DNA from: Neobacillus novalis NBRC 102450
Lineage (GTDB): Bacteria; Bacillota; Bacilli; Bacillales; Cytobacillaceae
Direction: 5' to 3'
NCBI RefSeq assembly: GCF_001591805.1
Contig: NZ_BCVP01000040.1
Coordinates: 1 to 57,118 of the forward strand
Length of the DNA stretch: 57,118 bases
Shown piece after piece: positions 24,295 through 33,397 of the stretch. The translations under genes were made by a program, and so were the position numbers. Below the pieces are notes generated by a model. It searched no databases, was not told the DNA's origin, and worked only from the letters and a program-made list of their open reading frames with translations. Position 1 is the first letter of the stretch. Each line of letters opens with the position of its first letter.

Positions 24295-27200
24295 ATGAAA
24301 ATCGTAGAATATCGTCATGATTTAGCTGAAAAGGTTGCCGATATGTGGAATCATAGCCGTGAAGGCTGGGGCGGCGGAAATGATATTTCGACCGCCGAGA
24401 GTATTCGGCAGCAGGAAGAGAATTCGATTAATCTAAATACTTATTTAGCAATGGATGAAAATGGTGTCGCCGGATATTGCGGTGTCAGTGAGTACCGTGA
24501 GGATAGCGGCGCGCTCTATATCCCTTTGCTTAACGTACGCGAAGAATACCAAGGGAAAAAGATTGGCAAGCAGCTGGTGCTGAAGGCAGTCGAACGAACC
24601 ATTGAGTTGGGCTGGCCGAGACTCGACCTCTATACTTGGGGTGGCAATATTAAGGCTGTTCCCTTGTATAAAAAATGCGGATTCTTCTGGGAAAACCGCG
24701 ATGACACTGTTCATCTGATGAACTTCATCCCTTCGGTCCTCACCACAGAGGCAGTCCAAGGCTTTTTTGAAAAAGCGGATTGGTACCATGACCGTAAAAT
24801 AGAAATCGAAGTGAAGCCCGATGGCAGGAAAGAAAGTGGCTTTGATTTCTATGAGTACAAGTGGGAGAAGGATGGACAGCGGCTGCGGATGGAATATGAA
24901 CGCAAAGGCCGTGGGCTAAGATTGATTGAAACAGACGAATATTTACTCTCTGCCTCAATTGAACAGCAGGATCTGATCTTTGGTGCAGAATACCCGATTC
25001 AATTCAAGATAGAAAACAAAACGAATGAGCCGCTAACAATTGCGATTGAAGGGTTCGATGATCAAAATATCCAGTTTGATTTTGTGAAGCAGCTGACAGT
25101 GATGGACTCAGAGTTTGTCGAAGGCAGATTCTTTGTCGCTGAAATTACTGAAGAACAAAATATTTGGCGCACCCACCCAACTGTGGCCGCTAAAGTGACG
25201 ATAAATGGGAAAGAGGCGACTTTCAAGCTTGGTATTAATAGCAAATACCCCGCCAAGGTAACGGCGAAAATTCCGAATGAACTGCCCTTTCTTGAGAGCG
25301 ACTCGGAGCTCTATTTAGAGTTGGAGAATCACTTTAATGAAGAAGTGAAATTCTCGTTTACGTGGCCAAAAGCGCACTTTATTGATTTCGCAGATGAGCA
25401 TGTGGAAATATTGTTGAGAGCAAAAGAACGGAAGCTCCTCCCGATTCCTTACCGCTTAACGGAATACGGCTTTTATCAGCAGCCATTACAAATAAAAGCA
25501 GGAAAGGAATCAGGTGAAACGATCTATTTTTCCAAAAAAATCGGCTTAGCGTTTTACGGGATGGGCGCCAAATTGACCGGAGAATGTGACGACTATTGGC
25601 ACGGCTATAACGGACTCGCCCATGTGTACTTAAGTAAATTTGATAATCGTCTTTATTTTGGACGCGCCGGCTCCTCTGAAGAGGAAATACCTTTCTTTTT
25701 CTATCCGAAGCTTGGCAAACCTTTTTCAAGCGAATTCTCGAAAAAGCGTCCCGATCACATTGAACTTTTTGAAGAAAAAGGGGCGGTTTGTCTAAAGGCC
25801 ATTTATCATTCACAGTCATATCCGGACCTACGGCTGCACTCGATTGCCAAGGTTTATGCTGAAGGATTGATGGAGCATCATTACCAAATTCATAATCTTG
25901 CCGATACGGCTTTGATGCAGGAAATTTGGCTGAATGACAGTCATAATTTCGTCCAGACCATGTACGGTTCCGTTTTTCCTTATGACGGTCAGATGATTGA
26001 GGTCAATGAATTGAAGGACGGAATGATTCAGTATTGGCAAAGTGAAAAACTGGATGAGAATTGGATTTTCAAGCGCCATCCTGCTCTTCCAAGTGGGATT
26101 TGCTGGAGCAGTGAGACAAAGGTTCAATTTGAACATTGGTTCTTATTCTTTGAACACAAACTTGGGGTGATCCCGGCAAATGGGGTAGCGAAGACTCAAC
26201 CGACATATCTTTCAATGGGGGCATTCCCGACCTGGGAGGCTTTCAGGACGTTTGCCCTTAAAAAAGTCCATGCTGTTGAAGCGACAACCGCTCAACCAGT
26301 ACAATTTTACCCAGAGAATCATAATCCGTTTGTTCAGGAGCAGACCACCGTTCATTATAAAGATGAAAGGCTGGCTCATTTGGACGGAGAGATCAGCATT
26401 CAAGTGGATGGCCAGGAACCCGTACAGAAACAACTTCTTTCTGAAGAAGATGCAAAAAGTGAAGCCGTTTTTCCACTTCACTTCGAGGGCGGGTCAAGGG
26501 TAAAGCTGCTCAAGCTCAATGCTGACCTGAAATTGGAGCAATCGGAACAGCGCTCTCTTATCATTTGCACAGACAATACGGCGATTCAAACCGAGCAATA
26601 TGTCCAAGATGGAATCCCCGTTTATGAGGTTGATAATGGGCTTGTCAGCATTAAAGCGGCTCCGGACTTTTTCCCTGCTCTCTATTCGTTGGCCTATAAG
26701 GGCCAAGAGTGGCTCGATACGTCCTTTCCTGCACTTATGCCTAAATCGTGGTGGAATCCTTGGGCCGGCGGAATTCGCAATGCATTATTAAACATATCCA
26801 GCAATTCCATTGTTAAAGAGGAACGGTCAGCGGAGTTTGTTACCATCACCGACAACAAAGGGAATTGTTGGACTGGAATCAAGCTGCAGGTTCAAATTTC
26901 AAAGCATGAATCCTTTAAGGGGCTTACCTACAACCAATATTATTTACTGCAGCCGGGTGCACCAGTAATGTGCCATACCACCGAAATTCTGCAGGATACC
27001 AATCAATATTTTAAGAATGAAGGCTGGTATAGCCAAGCTGCTTTTAAAAATGTAGAAAATAGCTGGATCGAGTCTTATCGTGATGGAGCCACGAGTCATA
27101 AAGCGTATTTTGGAAAAGGTGAGATGGAAATTGATGTGAAACAAAGCTTCATCATTGGCCATGAAGCGGCTCCGGAAAAACTGCAGGTCATCTCTGATTA

Positions 27201-27408
27201 TCAGCTCGGAAAATCGGAACTTTATCTAAATAAAGAAGTAGCCCATCATACGGTCTTTTCAAAGCTGCGTTTGCTACATGGGGAAACTTATTGGACGGCA
27301 CCAATCTTCTATCTCTTTAATGATGAGAAGGTTCCTGAAGATGCACTCCAAGATTTAAAACATATCCGCTTTAACGGTACCCGCGGCCGAAAGGAGACAC
27401 GTGCGTGA
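24295..27408 (+). CDS. Large GNAT acetyltransferase fused to uncharacterised beta-rich domains
   Basis: A 1037-residue cytoplasmic-looking protein without signal peptide or membrane segments. Residues 1-145 are a GNAT N-acetyltransferase domain; the acetyl-CoA loop is in NVREEYQGKKIGKQLVLKA, followed by LYKKCGFFWENRD. About residues 215-400 look like repeated beta-sandwich domains (FKIENKTNEPLTIAIEGFD, LELENHFNEEVKFSF). From about 410 to the end comes a Trp/Tyr-rich region (ECDDYWHGYNGLAHVYLS, PKSWWNPWAGGIRN) reminiscent of carbohydrate-active or mutarotase-type beta-supersandwich folds; that comparison is impressionistic. The start is ATG after GAGGAG. The next gene overlaps its stop codon. 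It is absent from this position in B. subtilis and has the opposite strand to its neighbours. The substrate is unknown. Confidence 0.8.
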   Translation: MKIVEYRHDLAEKVADMWNHSREGWGGGNDISTAESIRQQEENSINLNTYLAMDENGVAGYCGVSEYREDSGALYIPLLNVREEYQGKKIGKQLVLKAVERTIELGWPRLDLYTWGGNIKAVPLYKKCGFFWENRDDTVHLMNFIPSVLTTEAVQGFFEKADWYHDRKIEIEVKPDGRKESGFDFYEYKWEKDGQRLRMEYERKGRGLRLIETDEYLLSASIEQQDLIFGAEYPIQFKIENKTNEPLTIAIEGFDDQNIQFDFVKQLTVMDSEFVEGRFFVAEITEEQNIWRTHPTVAAKVTINGKEATFKLGINSKYPAKVTAKIPNELPFLESDSELYLELENHFNEEVKFSFTWPKAHFIDFADEHVEILLRAKERKLLPIPYRLTEYGFYQQPLQIKAGKESGETIYFSKKIGLAFYGMGAKLTGECDDYWHGYNGLAHVYLSKFDNRLYFGRAGSSEEEIPFFFYPKLGKPFSSEFSKKRPDHIELFEEKGAVCLKAIYHSQSYPDLRLHSIAKVYAEGLMEHHYQIHNLADTALMQEIWLNDSHNFVQTMYGSVFPYDGQMIEVNELKDGMIQYWQSEKLDENWIFKRHPALPSGICWSSETKVQFEHWFLFFEHKLGVIPANGVAKTQPTYLSMGAFPTWEAFRTFALKKVHAVEATTAQPVQFYPENHNPFVQEQTTVHYKDERLAHLDGEISIQVDGQEPVQKQLLSEEDAKSEAVFPLHFEGGSRVKLLKLNADLKLEQSEQRSLIICTDNTAIQTEQYVQDGIPVYEVDNGLVSIKAAPDFFPALYSLAYKGQEWLDTSFPALMPKSWWNPWAGGIRNALLNISSNSIVKEERSAEFVTITDNKGNCWTGIKLQVQISKHESFKGLTYNQYYLLQPGAPVMCHTTEILQDTNQYFKNEGWYSQAAFKNVENSWIESYRDGATSHKAYFGKGEMEIDVKQSFIIGHEAAPEKLQVISDYQLGKSELYLNKEVAHHTVFSKLRLLHGETYWTAPIFYLFNDEKVPEDALQDLKHIRFNGTRGRKETRA

Positions 27409-28265
27409 TGCGAATTATTGATGCCCATATGCATTTTTCTAATATTTCAAGCTTTAAGGAGACGGCCACGAATCTATCGAAGCTGGATTATTCATCCGCT
27501 GGTTTAACGCAGGAGTATCGCGATGCGGACGTTGTGCTTGGAATTGCCATGGGATTAACGGAGACCGAAGCGGACGGCTTCCCGGATTATGAAGCGGCGA
27601 CGCCGATGGGTCTTGATTTAGATGCTCAGATTCCCGCAAACATTTGTTATTGTCCCGGGATTAACCCGTATCGATTAGGCGCTCAAGAGTTAGCGGCACT
27701 TGAAGCGCTGCTTGAGAAACCGGAGGTCGTCGGAATAAAAATTTATCTTGGCTACTATCCGTTCTATGCCTATGATGAGGTCTACAGTCCCGTTTATGAG
27801 CTGGCGATGAAATATGGGCTGCCGGTTGTATTTCATACCGGCGATACGTATTCGGAACGAGGCCTGCTGAAATACGCCCACCCGCTAGCCCTTGATGAAG
27901 TGGCGGTGAAATATCGAGAGATTAACTTCATGATGGCGCACTTTGGCGACCCGTGGGTACTTGATGGCGCTGAGGTTTTGTATAAGAATCGCAATATGTA
28001 TGCGGACTTATCCGGGCTGCTTGTCGGAACAAAGGTTGATCTGCAGAAAAAGCTGGAGTCGCCCTATTTCTTTAATCACCTGAAACATGCGTTAGCTTTT
28101 ACCGATGATTACTCGAAGTTTCTGTTTGGCACCGACTGGCCGTTAGTTCAAGTGCAGCCCTATATTGATTTGATGAAGGAGTTCATTCCCAGAGAAGCGC
28201 ATGAAGACTTGTTTTTCAATAATGCGGTAAAGCTGTTTCCGAAAATTAAGCGTTTTTTAGAATAA
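27405..28265 (+). CDS. Amidohydrolase-family (TIM-barrel) metal-dependent hydrolase
   Basis: A 286-residue protein with the metal-binding IIDAHMHF at its N-terminus. VVFHTGDTY, FMMAHFGDPW and FLFGTDWPL follow, the HxH...H...H...D pattern of the amidohydrolase superfamily (PF04909-like). The start is GTG at 27405 or ATG at 27408, behind AAAGGAG, overlapping the stop codon of the GNAT fusion by up to 4 nt. The two proteins should be made together and may act on one substrate, for example acetylation and hydrolysis of a sugar- or amide-containing metabolite. That pathway is a guess. A terminator follows. Confidence 0.85.
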   Translation: MMRIIDAHMHFSNISSFKETATNLSKLDYSSAGLTQEYRDADVVLGIAMGLTETEADGFPDYEAATPMGLDLDAQIPANICYCPGINPYRLGAQELAALEALLEKPEVVGIKIYLGYYPFYAYDEVYSPVYELAMKYGLPVVFHTGDTYSERGLLKYAHPLALDEVAVKYREINFMMAHFGDPWVLDGAEVLYKNRNMYADLSGLLVGTKVDLQKKLESPYFFNHLKHALAFTDDYSKFLFGTDWPLVQVQPYIDLMKEFIPREAHEDLFFNNAVKLFPKIKRFLE

Positions 28266-28355
28266 GGGACTAAAATTTATAAAAGGGATTTGGAGTTTAC
28301 ATCAGAATAAGGATTTTTTTAGTGGAGAATTGGTTTTTTCCCCAAATTAATTTGT

Positions 28356-28383
28356 AAAACGGCCAGTAAGTGGCCGTTTTTTT
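28356..28383 (+). terminator. Terminator of the accessory operon
   Basis: A 10-bp stem (AAAACGGCCA with its complement) and 5-nt loop run into seven T on the plus strand, about 90 nt after the amidohydrolase stop codon. Confidence 0.88.
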
Positions 28384-28417
28384 GGTTTTTTATTGACTAT
28401 CCAACTTCGAAAAATTC

Positions 28418-28534
28418 TTTTGGCTATTTTTGAGGGCGTTTTGGCTATTTTTCCAAGGGTTTTGGCTATTTCTCCAAGGGTTTTGGCTATTTCTCCAAGG
28501 GTTTTGGCTATTTTTCAAGGGGTTTTGGCTAATT
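28418..28534. repeat. 21-bp tandem repeat array
   Basis: Five 21-bp units and one 12-bp partial unit lie head to tail. The consensus is TTTTGGCTATTTCTCCAAGG plus one G; units three and four are identical. There are no spacers, so this is a minisatellite, not CRISPR. It occupies the gap between the terminator of the accessory operon and that of spoVT. No function is evident. Confidence 0.92.
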
Positions 28535-28590
28535 AGACATTTACTGGAAAATATAAGGGATTAAAAGAACCAGCCCTCTTCCTTTAAACC

Positions 28591-28618
28591 AAAAAAGACA
28601 GCCGCGGCTGTCTTTTTT
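28591..28618 (-). terminator. Terminator after spoVT
   Basis: A perfect 14-bp palindrome (AAAAAAGACAGCCG and its complement) with T-runs on both strands, 2 nt from the spoVT stop codon. Confidence 0.88.
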
Positions 28619-28620
28619 AG

Positions 28621-29157
28621 TTATGATTCCATTTGTCGTGCTAAGAACCCCGCGGCTGTTTCTACCGCTTTTTGTTCTACTTCACCTAGGGTTCCTTCTT
28701 TAGAATAGATAATTACAGCTCCGATTGGGTCGCCATTTGCAATAATCGGCCCAATGGTATAGGAAGATACACTTTCATCATTTCCATCGGCTAAAGCAAT
28801 ATCTGCCTGCTGGGTATGGAGAACCGAGTTGCGTTCTTCCATTGTTTTTTCTACTAAATCGCTGATACTTTTATTTAAATAATCCTTCTTAGAACTGCCA
28901 GCTAAAGCAATATACGTATCTCGATCACAAATTAATACCGGGTTTCCGAGGCTGTCAAATAGTGCTTCTGCATATTCCTTGGCAAAATCGCTTAATTCGC
29001 TGATTGGTGAATACTTCTTTAAAATGACTTCCCCGTCTCGATCAACAAAAATCTCTAACGGATCCCCTTCGCGGATACGCAGTGTTCTGCGTATTTCTTT
29101 GGGAATGACAACGCGACCCAAATCATCAATTCGACGAACTATTCCAGTTGCTTTCAT
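28621..29157 (-). CDS. spoVT: Stage V sporulation transcriptional regulator SpoVT
   Basis: A forespore regulator that tunes sigma-G-dependent genes. Residues 1-50 are an AbrB-type swapped-hairpin DNA-binding domain (MKATGIVRRIDDLGRVVIPKEIRRTL). The remainder is a GAF-like ligand domain (GNPVLICDRDTYIALAG). The open frame extends 12 codons upstream, but the family start and the AAAGTGAGGCAAC context favour ATG at 29157, giving 178 residues exactly as in B. subtilis. A sigma-G-type promoter lies 90-120 nt upstream. Confidence 0.96.
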   Translation of the reverse strand: MKATGIVRRIDDLGRVVIPKEIRRTLRIREGDPLEIFVDRDGEVILKKYSPISELSDFAKEYAEALFDSLGNPVLICDRDTYIALAGSSKKDYLNKSISDLVEKTMEERNSVLHTQQADIALADGNDESVSSYTIGPIIANGDPIGAVIIYSKEGTLGEVEQKAVETAAGFLARQMES

Positions 29158-29194
29158 CCAATGTTGCCTCACTTTCATCTGATGATTTTTCAAC

Positions 29195-29236
29195 TTGGTG
29201 GTTGACTTTGTTTCCTTATAATGAAATAACCACCAA
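29195..29236. repeat. Inverted repeat in the spoVT leader
   Basis: TTGGTGGTT and AACCACCAA are separated by 24 bp, between the predicted sigma-G promoter and the spoVT start. It could be an autoregulatory operator or a hairpin limiting mfd readthrough. There is no T-tract, so it is not a clear terminator. Confidence 0.45.
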
Positions 29237-29245
29237 CTTTGAACT

Positions 29246-29275
29246 TAGTATCTTTCAACTGGAAAGTTCTATACA
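29246..29275 (-). promoter_or_regulatory. Sigma-G-type promoter of spoVT
   Basis: On the minus strand TGTATA (29270-29275) and GATACTA (29246-29252) are 17 bp apart, close to the sigma-G consensus TGAATA / CATACTA. Forespore expression of spoVT under sigma-G is established in B. subtilis. Confidence 0.65.
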
Positions 29276-29354
29276 CATTCGGAATATTTTTTCACAAATA
29301 AAGTAAATAGTCTAACAAATGGAAGAAAGCCCACTGTTTAAAAAGAATCATCTT

Positions 29355-32300
29355 TTATTTCACGGAATTTTCCTTATCCCTTTTAGCCAGCGGGATTCCT
29401 TTTATCATTTCAAGAACTATATGGAGCCATTGTGTTGTCCGGTACTCCTTATTATTAATCACAATTTTGAGCCTGGACCCTTCCATTCCCGGGTTTACAT
29501 TCCGGCCAAATTGACTGCCGAGGCGGAAGATTTTGCTGCCATCAATGGTCTTCGTCACTTCTTCACTGATAAAAATAGTTACCTCTTGTTTAACCTGCTT
29601 AATTTGTTCCACACCATTAGTTAGTGCATACACTTTCATTTCGGCAATCTGGAACAAGTAAGAGACTTCGTCAGGATACTCGCCAAAACGGTCAAGCATT
29701 TCCGACTGCAGTTCTGCAATATCCTCATGCGAAACCGCGCCCCTAAACCGCTTATACATCTCGATTTTTTGATGTCCGTCCTTAATATAGGTGTCGGGAA
29801 TATACGCATCAATCTCAAGGTCAATTTCAACCGACTTTTTCACTACAGCAACTCCAAGGTCTCCCTTCCGTTCTTCAATTGCTTCCTTCAGCATTTGTGA
29901 ATAAAGGTCAAAACCGACAGAGTCAATAAAGCCATGCTGCTGGGCGCCTAATAAATTCCCTGCTCCGCGGATTGATAAATCACGCATCGCAATCTTAAAT
30001 CCAGAACCCAATTCAGTAAACTCTTTAATCGCCTGCAATCGTTTTTCAGCGACCTCTGTTAACACTTTGTCCTTACGGTAGGTAAAATAGGCGTAAGCGA
30101 CACGATTTGACCTTCCAACTCGTCCGCGGAGTTGATAAAGCTGGGAAAGTCCCATTCGGTCGGCATCAAAAACAATCAATGTATTAACGTTCGGAATATC
30201 GACACCGGTTTCAATAATCGTTGTGCTTACGAGAACATCATATTCTCCGGCCAGAAAGCTAATCATAACCGATTCCAATTCATTTTCAGACATCTGACCA
30301 TGGGCGCAGATCACGCGGGCATCGGGGACGAGCATGGAAATTTCCTCTGCTTTGCGTTCAATATCTTCTACCCTGTTATATAAAAAGTAGACTTGTCCGT
30401 CGCGGGCAAGCTCCCGCTCAATCGCTTCCCGCACCAACGAGCCATTGTATTCCATCACATACGTCTGCACCGGAAAACGATTTTCTGGCGGCGTCTCGAT
30501 GACCGATAAATCACGGACACCAAGCATCGACATATGAAGTGTTCTTGGGATTGGTGTTGCTGTTAAGGTTAGGACATCTACATTGGTTTTTAACTTTTTA
30601 ATTTTTTCTTTATGGGTTACCCCGAACCGCTGCTCTTCATCGACAATCAATAGCCCTAAATCGCGGTAAACAATGTCCTTCGAGAGTAAGCGGTGTGTCC
30701 CGACTACAATATCGACTGTACCTGCTTTTAAGCCTTTGGTTGTTTCTGTTTGCTGTTTCTTAGATCGGAAGCGGCTTAACAGGCCAATATTAATCGGATA
30801 GTCTTGGAATCTTTCTCTTAATGTTTCAAAATGCTGCTGGGCCAAAATGGTTGTCGGTACTAGCAGCGCTACTTGCTTTCCGTCGGCAATCGCCTTGAAG
30901 GCAGCCCGAATCGCGACCTCTGTCTTTCCATAACCAACATCGCCGCAGAGCAGTCGGTCCATTGGCCGAGGCCGTTCCATATCCTTTTTAATTTCGTGGA
31001 TGGAGCGAAGCTGGTCGTCCGTTTCCTGGTAGGCAAAGGAGGTTTCAAACTCCCTTTGCATATCCCCATCAGGAGAATAGGCAAAGCCTGAGGCCGCTTC
31101 ACGCTCAGCATACAATTTGATTAAATCGTCCGCAATATCTTGAACGGATGATTCGACCTTCTTCTTAACCTTTTTCCAATCCGTACCGCCAAGTTTATAA
31201 ATCTTTGGCTCTTTTCCTTCTGAACCAACATACTTCATCACAAGGTCAATTTGTTCAACAGGAACATATAGTTTATCTGTACCCTGATAACGGATATGCA
31301 GATAATCTTTATGGACGCCGTTAATGACAAGGGTTTCAATCCCTAGATATTTTCCAATTCCATGATTGACGTGAACAACATGATCGCCGATCCGCAGCTC
31401 CGAGTAGCTCTTAATTCGTTCCGCATTCGATAGTTTTTGCCGGCTGGCAGGCTTTTTCACGCGTTTACTAAATAGTTCTTCCTCAGTGATGATAGCTATT
31501 TTTTGAATGGAAAGCTCGAAGCCCGTATGCAGACTGCCCTTCATAATCTGAACTTTACCGGGTAAAAGCTGCTGGCCGCCCTTTAAAATACTGCTGCCAA
31601 TTTCATAGTCCTCAAGGACACGTTCTAACTTTTTTACCCGATCTTCGTCCGGTCCTAAAAATAAAATAGAATAATTGCCCTTCTTCCACCTGTCAATCTC
31701 AGCCTTTAATAGATGCATTTGTCCGTGGAAGTTTTGCATTTGCTTACAAGAAATATTAATAATATTTTGCGGACTTGTATTGGCGACATGCCGGAGAAAC
31801 AAGGACATATAAAGAATCGGAAATTCTCTTTTTTGCAAGAGCATTGGCAGGTCATGGGAAATATGGAGGTCATGGATGATTTCTCCACCGCCAAGTAAAC
31901 TTGTATACCATTCTGCTTCCTCTTTAACAAGCGAATCATTCATCTCTTGAACCCTGCTAATTTCGTCAATAAATACTAGACCATTACTCGGCAAATAGTC
32001 TAGTAAACTATGAGGCCGGTCGTAGGCCAAGGATAAGTATTTATAAACTTGGTCAGGCTTTTGGCCATTTTTCAACTGCTCAAGCTCATGGCTGATATTT
32101 TGTGTCAGCAGTATTTTTGCTTTCTCATCCTTTAATTTTCGAAGACTATGTGCTAAGCCATCTTCAAGTTTCCCAATAATCCGGCTATAATTCTCATCTT
32201 CCAAGAGGATTTCGGTTGCTGGTCCAATCGAAATCTTAGTAATCTTTTCTTTGGAACGCTGGTCATCGAGAGAGAAATAACGAATCGATTCGACCTCTGT

Positions 32301-32894
32301 GTCAAATAATTCAATTCTTAGCGGATTTGCCTCCGTTAGCGGATAAATATCGATAATTCCGCCCCTGACACTAAATTCCCCCGGAGTTGTGACCATCTCT
32401 GACCGTACGTAGCCCATTTTGACAAATGTATATAAGGTTTTATCAATATCGATATCTTCCCCTACTGTTAACGGCAGCTGGTATTGTTTCCACAGGGACT
32501 TAGGAGGAATGATTTTCTTTAAACCGGCAATCGGAACAATTAAAATCCCTTGATTTTGCTTACTCCAGTGGTTTAAGGCCTCGATTCTTTGTGCCTTTAA
32601 TTCCGGACTTGCAATACTTAGCTCAGCCGCAATTAATTCATTAGCTGGAAATAGAAAAACTTCCTTGTCACTTAATAGATTGACAATATCATCATAGAGT
32701 TTTTGAGCTTGTAATAGATTGTGGGTAACCAGGATGATTGGCCGTTTCATTTGTTCGTAAATAGAAGCGATTAACACCGTTCTAGACGAACCGGATAAGC
32801 CGGCAATCAGCTGTTCCTTTAACCCTTCTTCCACTCCCGCAATAATGGAGTGAACATCTTCCTGCATTAAAAATAAGGACTTTAAACCATTCAA
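29355..32894 (-). CDS. mfd: Transcription-repair coupling factor Mfd
   Basis: Displaces RNA polymerase stalled at lesions and recruits UvrA. At 1179 residues it is full length. The UvrB-homology N-terminal part is followed by the RNA-polymerase-interaction domain (RIGDHVVHVNHGIGKYLGIE). The superfamily 2 translocase has Walker A CGDVGYGKTEVA, the DEEQRFG box and TLTATPIPRTLHMSM. The C-terminal regulatory domain ends the protein. The start is TTG, well spaced from AAAGGAGGG. It lies between fin and spoVT as in B. subtilis. Confidence 0.98.
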   Translation of the reverse strand: MNGLKSLFLMQEDVHSIIAGVEEGLKEQLIAGLSGSSRTVLIASIYEQMKRPIILVTHNLLQAQKLYDDIVNLLSDKEVFLFPANELIAAELSIASPELKAQRIEALNHWSKQNQGILIVPIAGLKKIIPPKSLWKQYQLPLTVGEDIDIDKTLYTFVKMGYVRSEMVTTPGEFSVRGGIIDIYPLTEANPLRIELFDTEVESIRYFSLDDQRSKEKITKISIGPATEILLEDENYSRIIGKLEDGLAHSLRKLKDEKAKILLTQNISHELEQLKNGQKPDQVYKYLSLAYDRPHSLLDYLPSNGLVFIDEISRVQEMNDSLVKEEAEWYTSLLGGGEIIHDLHISHDLPMLLQKREFPILYMSLFLRHVANTSPQNIINISCKQMQNFHGQMHLLKAEIDRWKKGNYSILFLGPDEDRVKKLERVLEDYEIGSSILKGGQQLLPGKVQIMKGSLHTGFELSIQKIAIITEEELFSKRVKKPASRQKLSNAERIKSYSELRIGDHVVHVNHGIGKYLGIETLVINGVHKDYLHIRYQGTDKLYVPVEQIDLVMKYVGSEGKEPKIYKLGGTDWKKVKKKVESSVQDIADDLIKLYAEREAASGFAYSPDGDMQREFETSFAYQETDDQLRSIHEIKKDMERPRPMDRLLCGDVGYGKTEVAIRAAFKAIADGKQVALLVPTTILAQQHFETLRERFQDYPINIGLLSRFRSKKQQTETTKGLKAGTVDIVVGTHRLLSKDIVYRDLGLLIVDEEQRFGVTHKEKIKKLKTNVDVLTLTATPIPRTLHMSMLGVRDLSVIETPPENRFPVQTYVMEYNGSLVREAIERELARDGQVYFLYNRVEDIERKAEEISMLVPDARVICAHGQMSENELESVMISFLAGEYDVLVSTTIIETGVDIPNVNTLIVFDADRMGLSQLYQLRGRVGRSNRVAYAYFTYRKDKVLTEVAEKRLQAIKEFTELGSGFKIAMRDLSIRGAGNLLGAQQHGFIDSVGFDLYSQMLKEAIEERKGDLGVAVVKKSVEIDLEIDAYIPDTYIKDGHQKIEMYKRFRGAVSHEDIAELQSEMLDRFGEYPDEVSYLFQIAEMKVYALTNGVEQIKQVKQEVTIFISEEVTKTIDGSKIFRLGSQFGRNVNPGMEGSRLKIVINNKEYRTTQWLHIVLEMIKGIPLAKRDKENSVK

Positions 32895-32926
32895 CCTTTA
32901 CCCTCCTTTCTTAAACGCAATCTGTA

Positions 32927-32955
32927 AGCTTCCTGTTAGACCCTAAAGGAAGCTT
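32927..32955. repeat. Inverted repeat upstream of mfd
   Basis: AAGCTTCCT and AGGAAGCTT flank an 11-nt loop in the leader of mfd. No T-tract follows on either strand. It may be a regulatory hairpin or a protein-binding site. Confidence 0.4.
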
Positions 32956-32986
32956 GACAATTAGTTAAGTATAATAATGTAAATAG

Positions 32987-33014
32987 AAAAACGCTTTGGA
33001 GTTCAGTCCAAAGC
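32987..33014 (-). terminator. Terminator after fin
   Basis: A GCTTTGGA/TCCAAAGC stem with a 6-nt loop is followed by GTTTTT on the minus strand, just beyond the fin stop codon. mfd must therefore have its own promoter. Confidence 0.8.
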
Positions 33015-33021
33015 TGGTTGG

Positions 33022-33252
33022 TTAATGAATAAGGAAATCATATTGGTGGTAATCGGGATTCCGTTCTAAAGCCTCCTGGCAGTCTTCGCAAATGGCGGTA
33101 ATGTGGATGTCGCCGGCTGCGTCATACGCCACCATTTCTTGTCTTTCTTGGTCGGTTAGTTTATGAAGACCAAGGGTTTCTGAATGGATGGATGCTTTAT
33201 CAATAGAACCAAGGTTCGTACCACAATGTCGACAATGGTAATGGATGGCCAC
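33022..33252 (-). CDS. fin: Anti-sigma-F factor Fin
   Basis: A small forespore protein (YabK) that inhibits sigma-F RNA polymerase to promote the switch to sigma-G. The 76 residues carry two zinc-type Cys pairs, CRHCG at the N-terminus and CEDCQ near residue 58. The start is GTG with GGAGGGAC eight bases upstream. It lies between pth and mfd as in B. subtilis. Confidence 0.94.
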   Translation of the reverse strand: MAIHYHCRHCGTNLGSIDKASIHSETLGLHKLTDQERQEMVAYDAAGDIHITAICEDCQEALERNPDYHQYDFLIH

Positions 33253-33283
33253 GACTGTCCCTCCCTAATCTATGATTCCTTAC

Positions 33284-33314
33284 TAGTATTAACCATAGCG
33301 GAAGAAGTTATTCA
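33284..33314 (-). promoter_or_regulatory. Forespore promoter of fin
   Basis: TGAATA (33309-33314) and AATACTA (33284-33290) on the minus strand are 18 bp apart, a near match to the sigma-G consensus (sigma-F promoters overlap in specificity). This fits the known forespore expression of fin. Confidence 0.6.
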
Positions 33315-33397
33315 CCTAATTTTACCTGTTTAATCGTTTGAATCCTACCATTTAGTTTTTCTTTATTGTATGAAAGAAATGCTTGTATCATGAACAA

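Noticed and set aside
24262..24320. Short frame GTG AAA AAA TAC after the 18-codon ORF
   Set aside because: It overlaps the RBS and first codons of the GNAT fusion and has no ribosome-binding site of its own.
28418..28534. Possible CRISPR array near spoVT
   Set aside because: The units are directly adjacent 21-mers with no unique spacers, and no cas gene is near.
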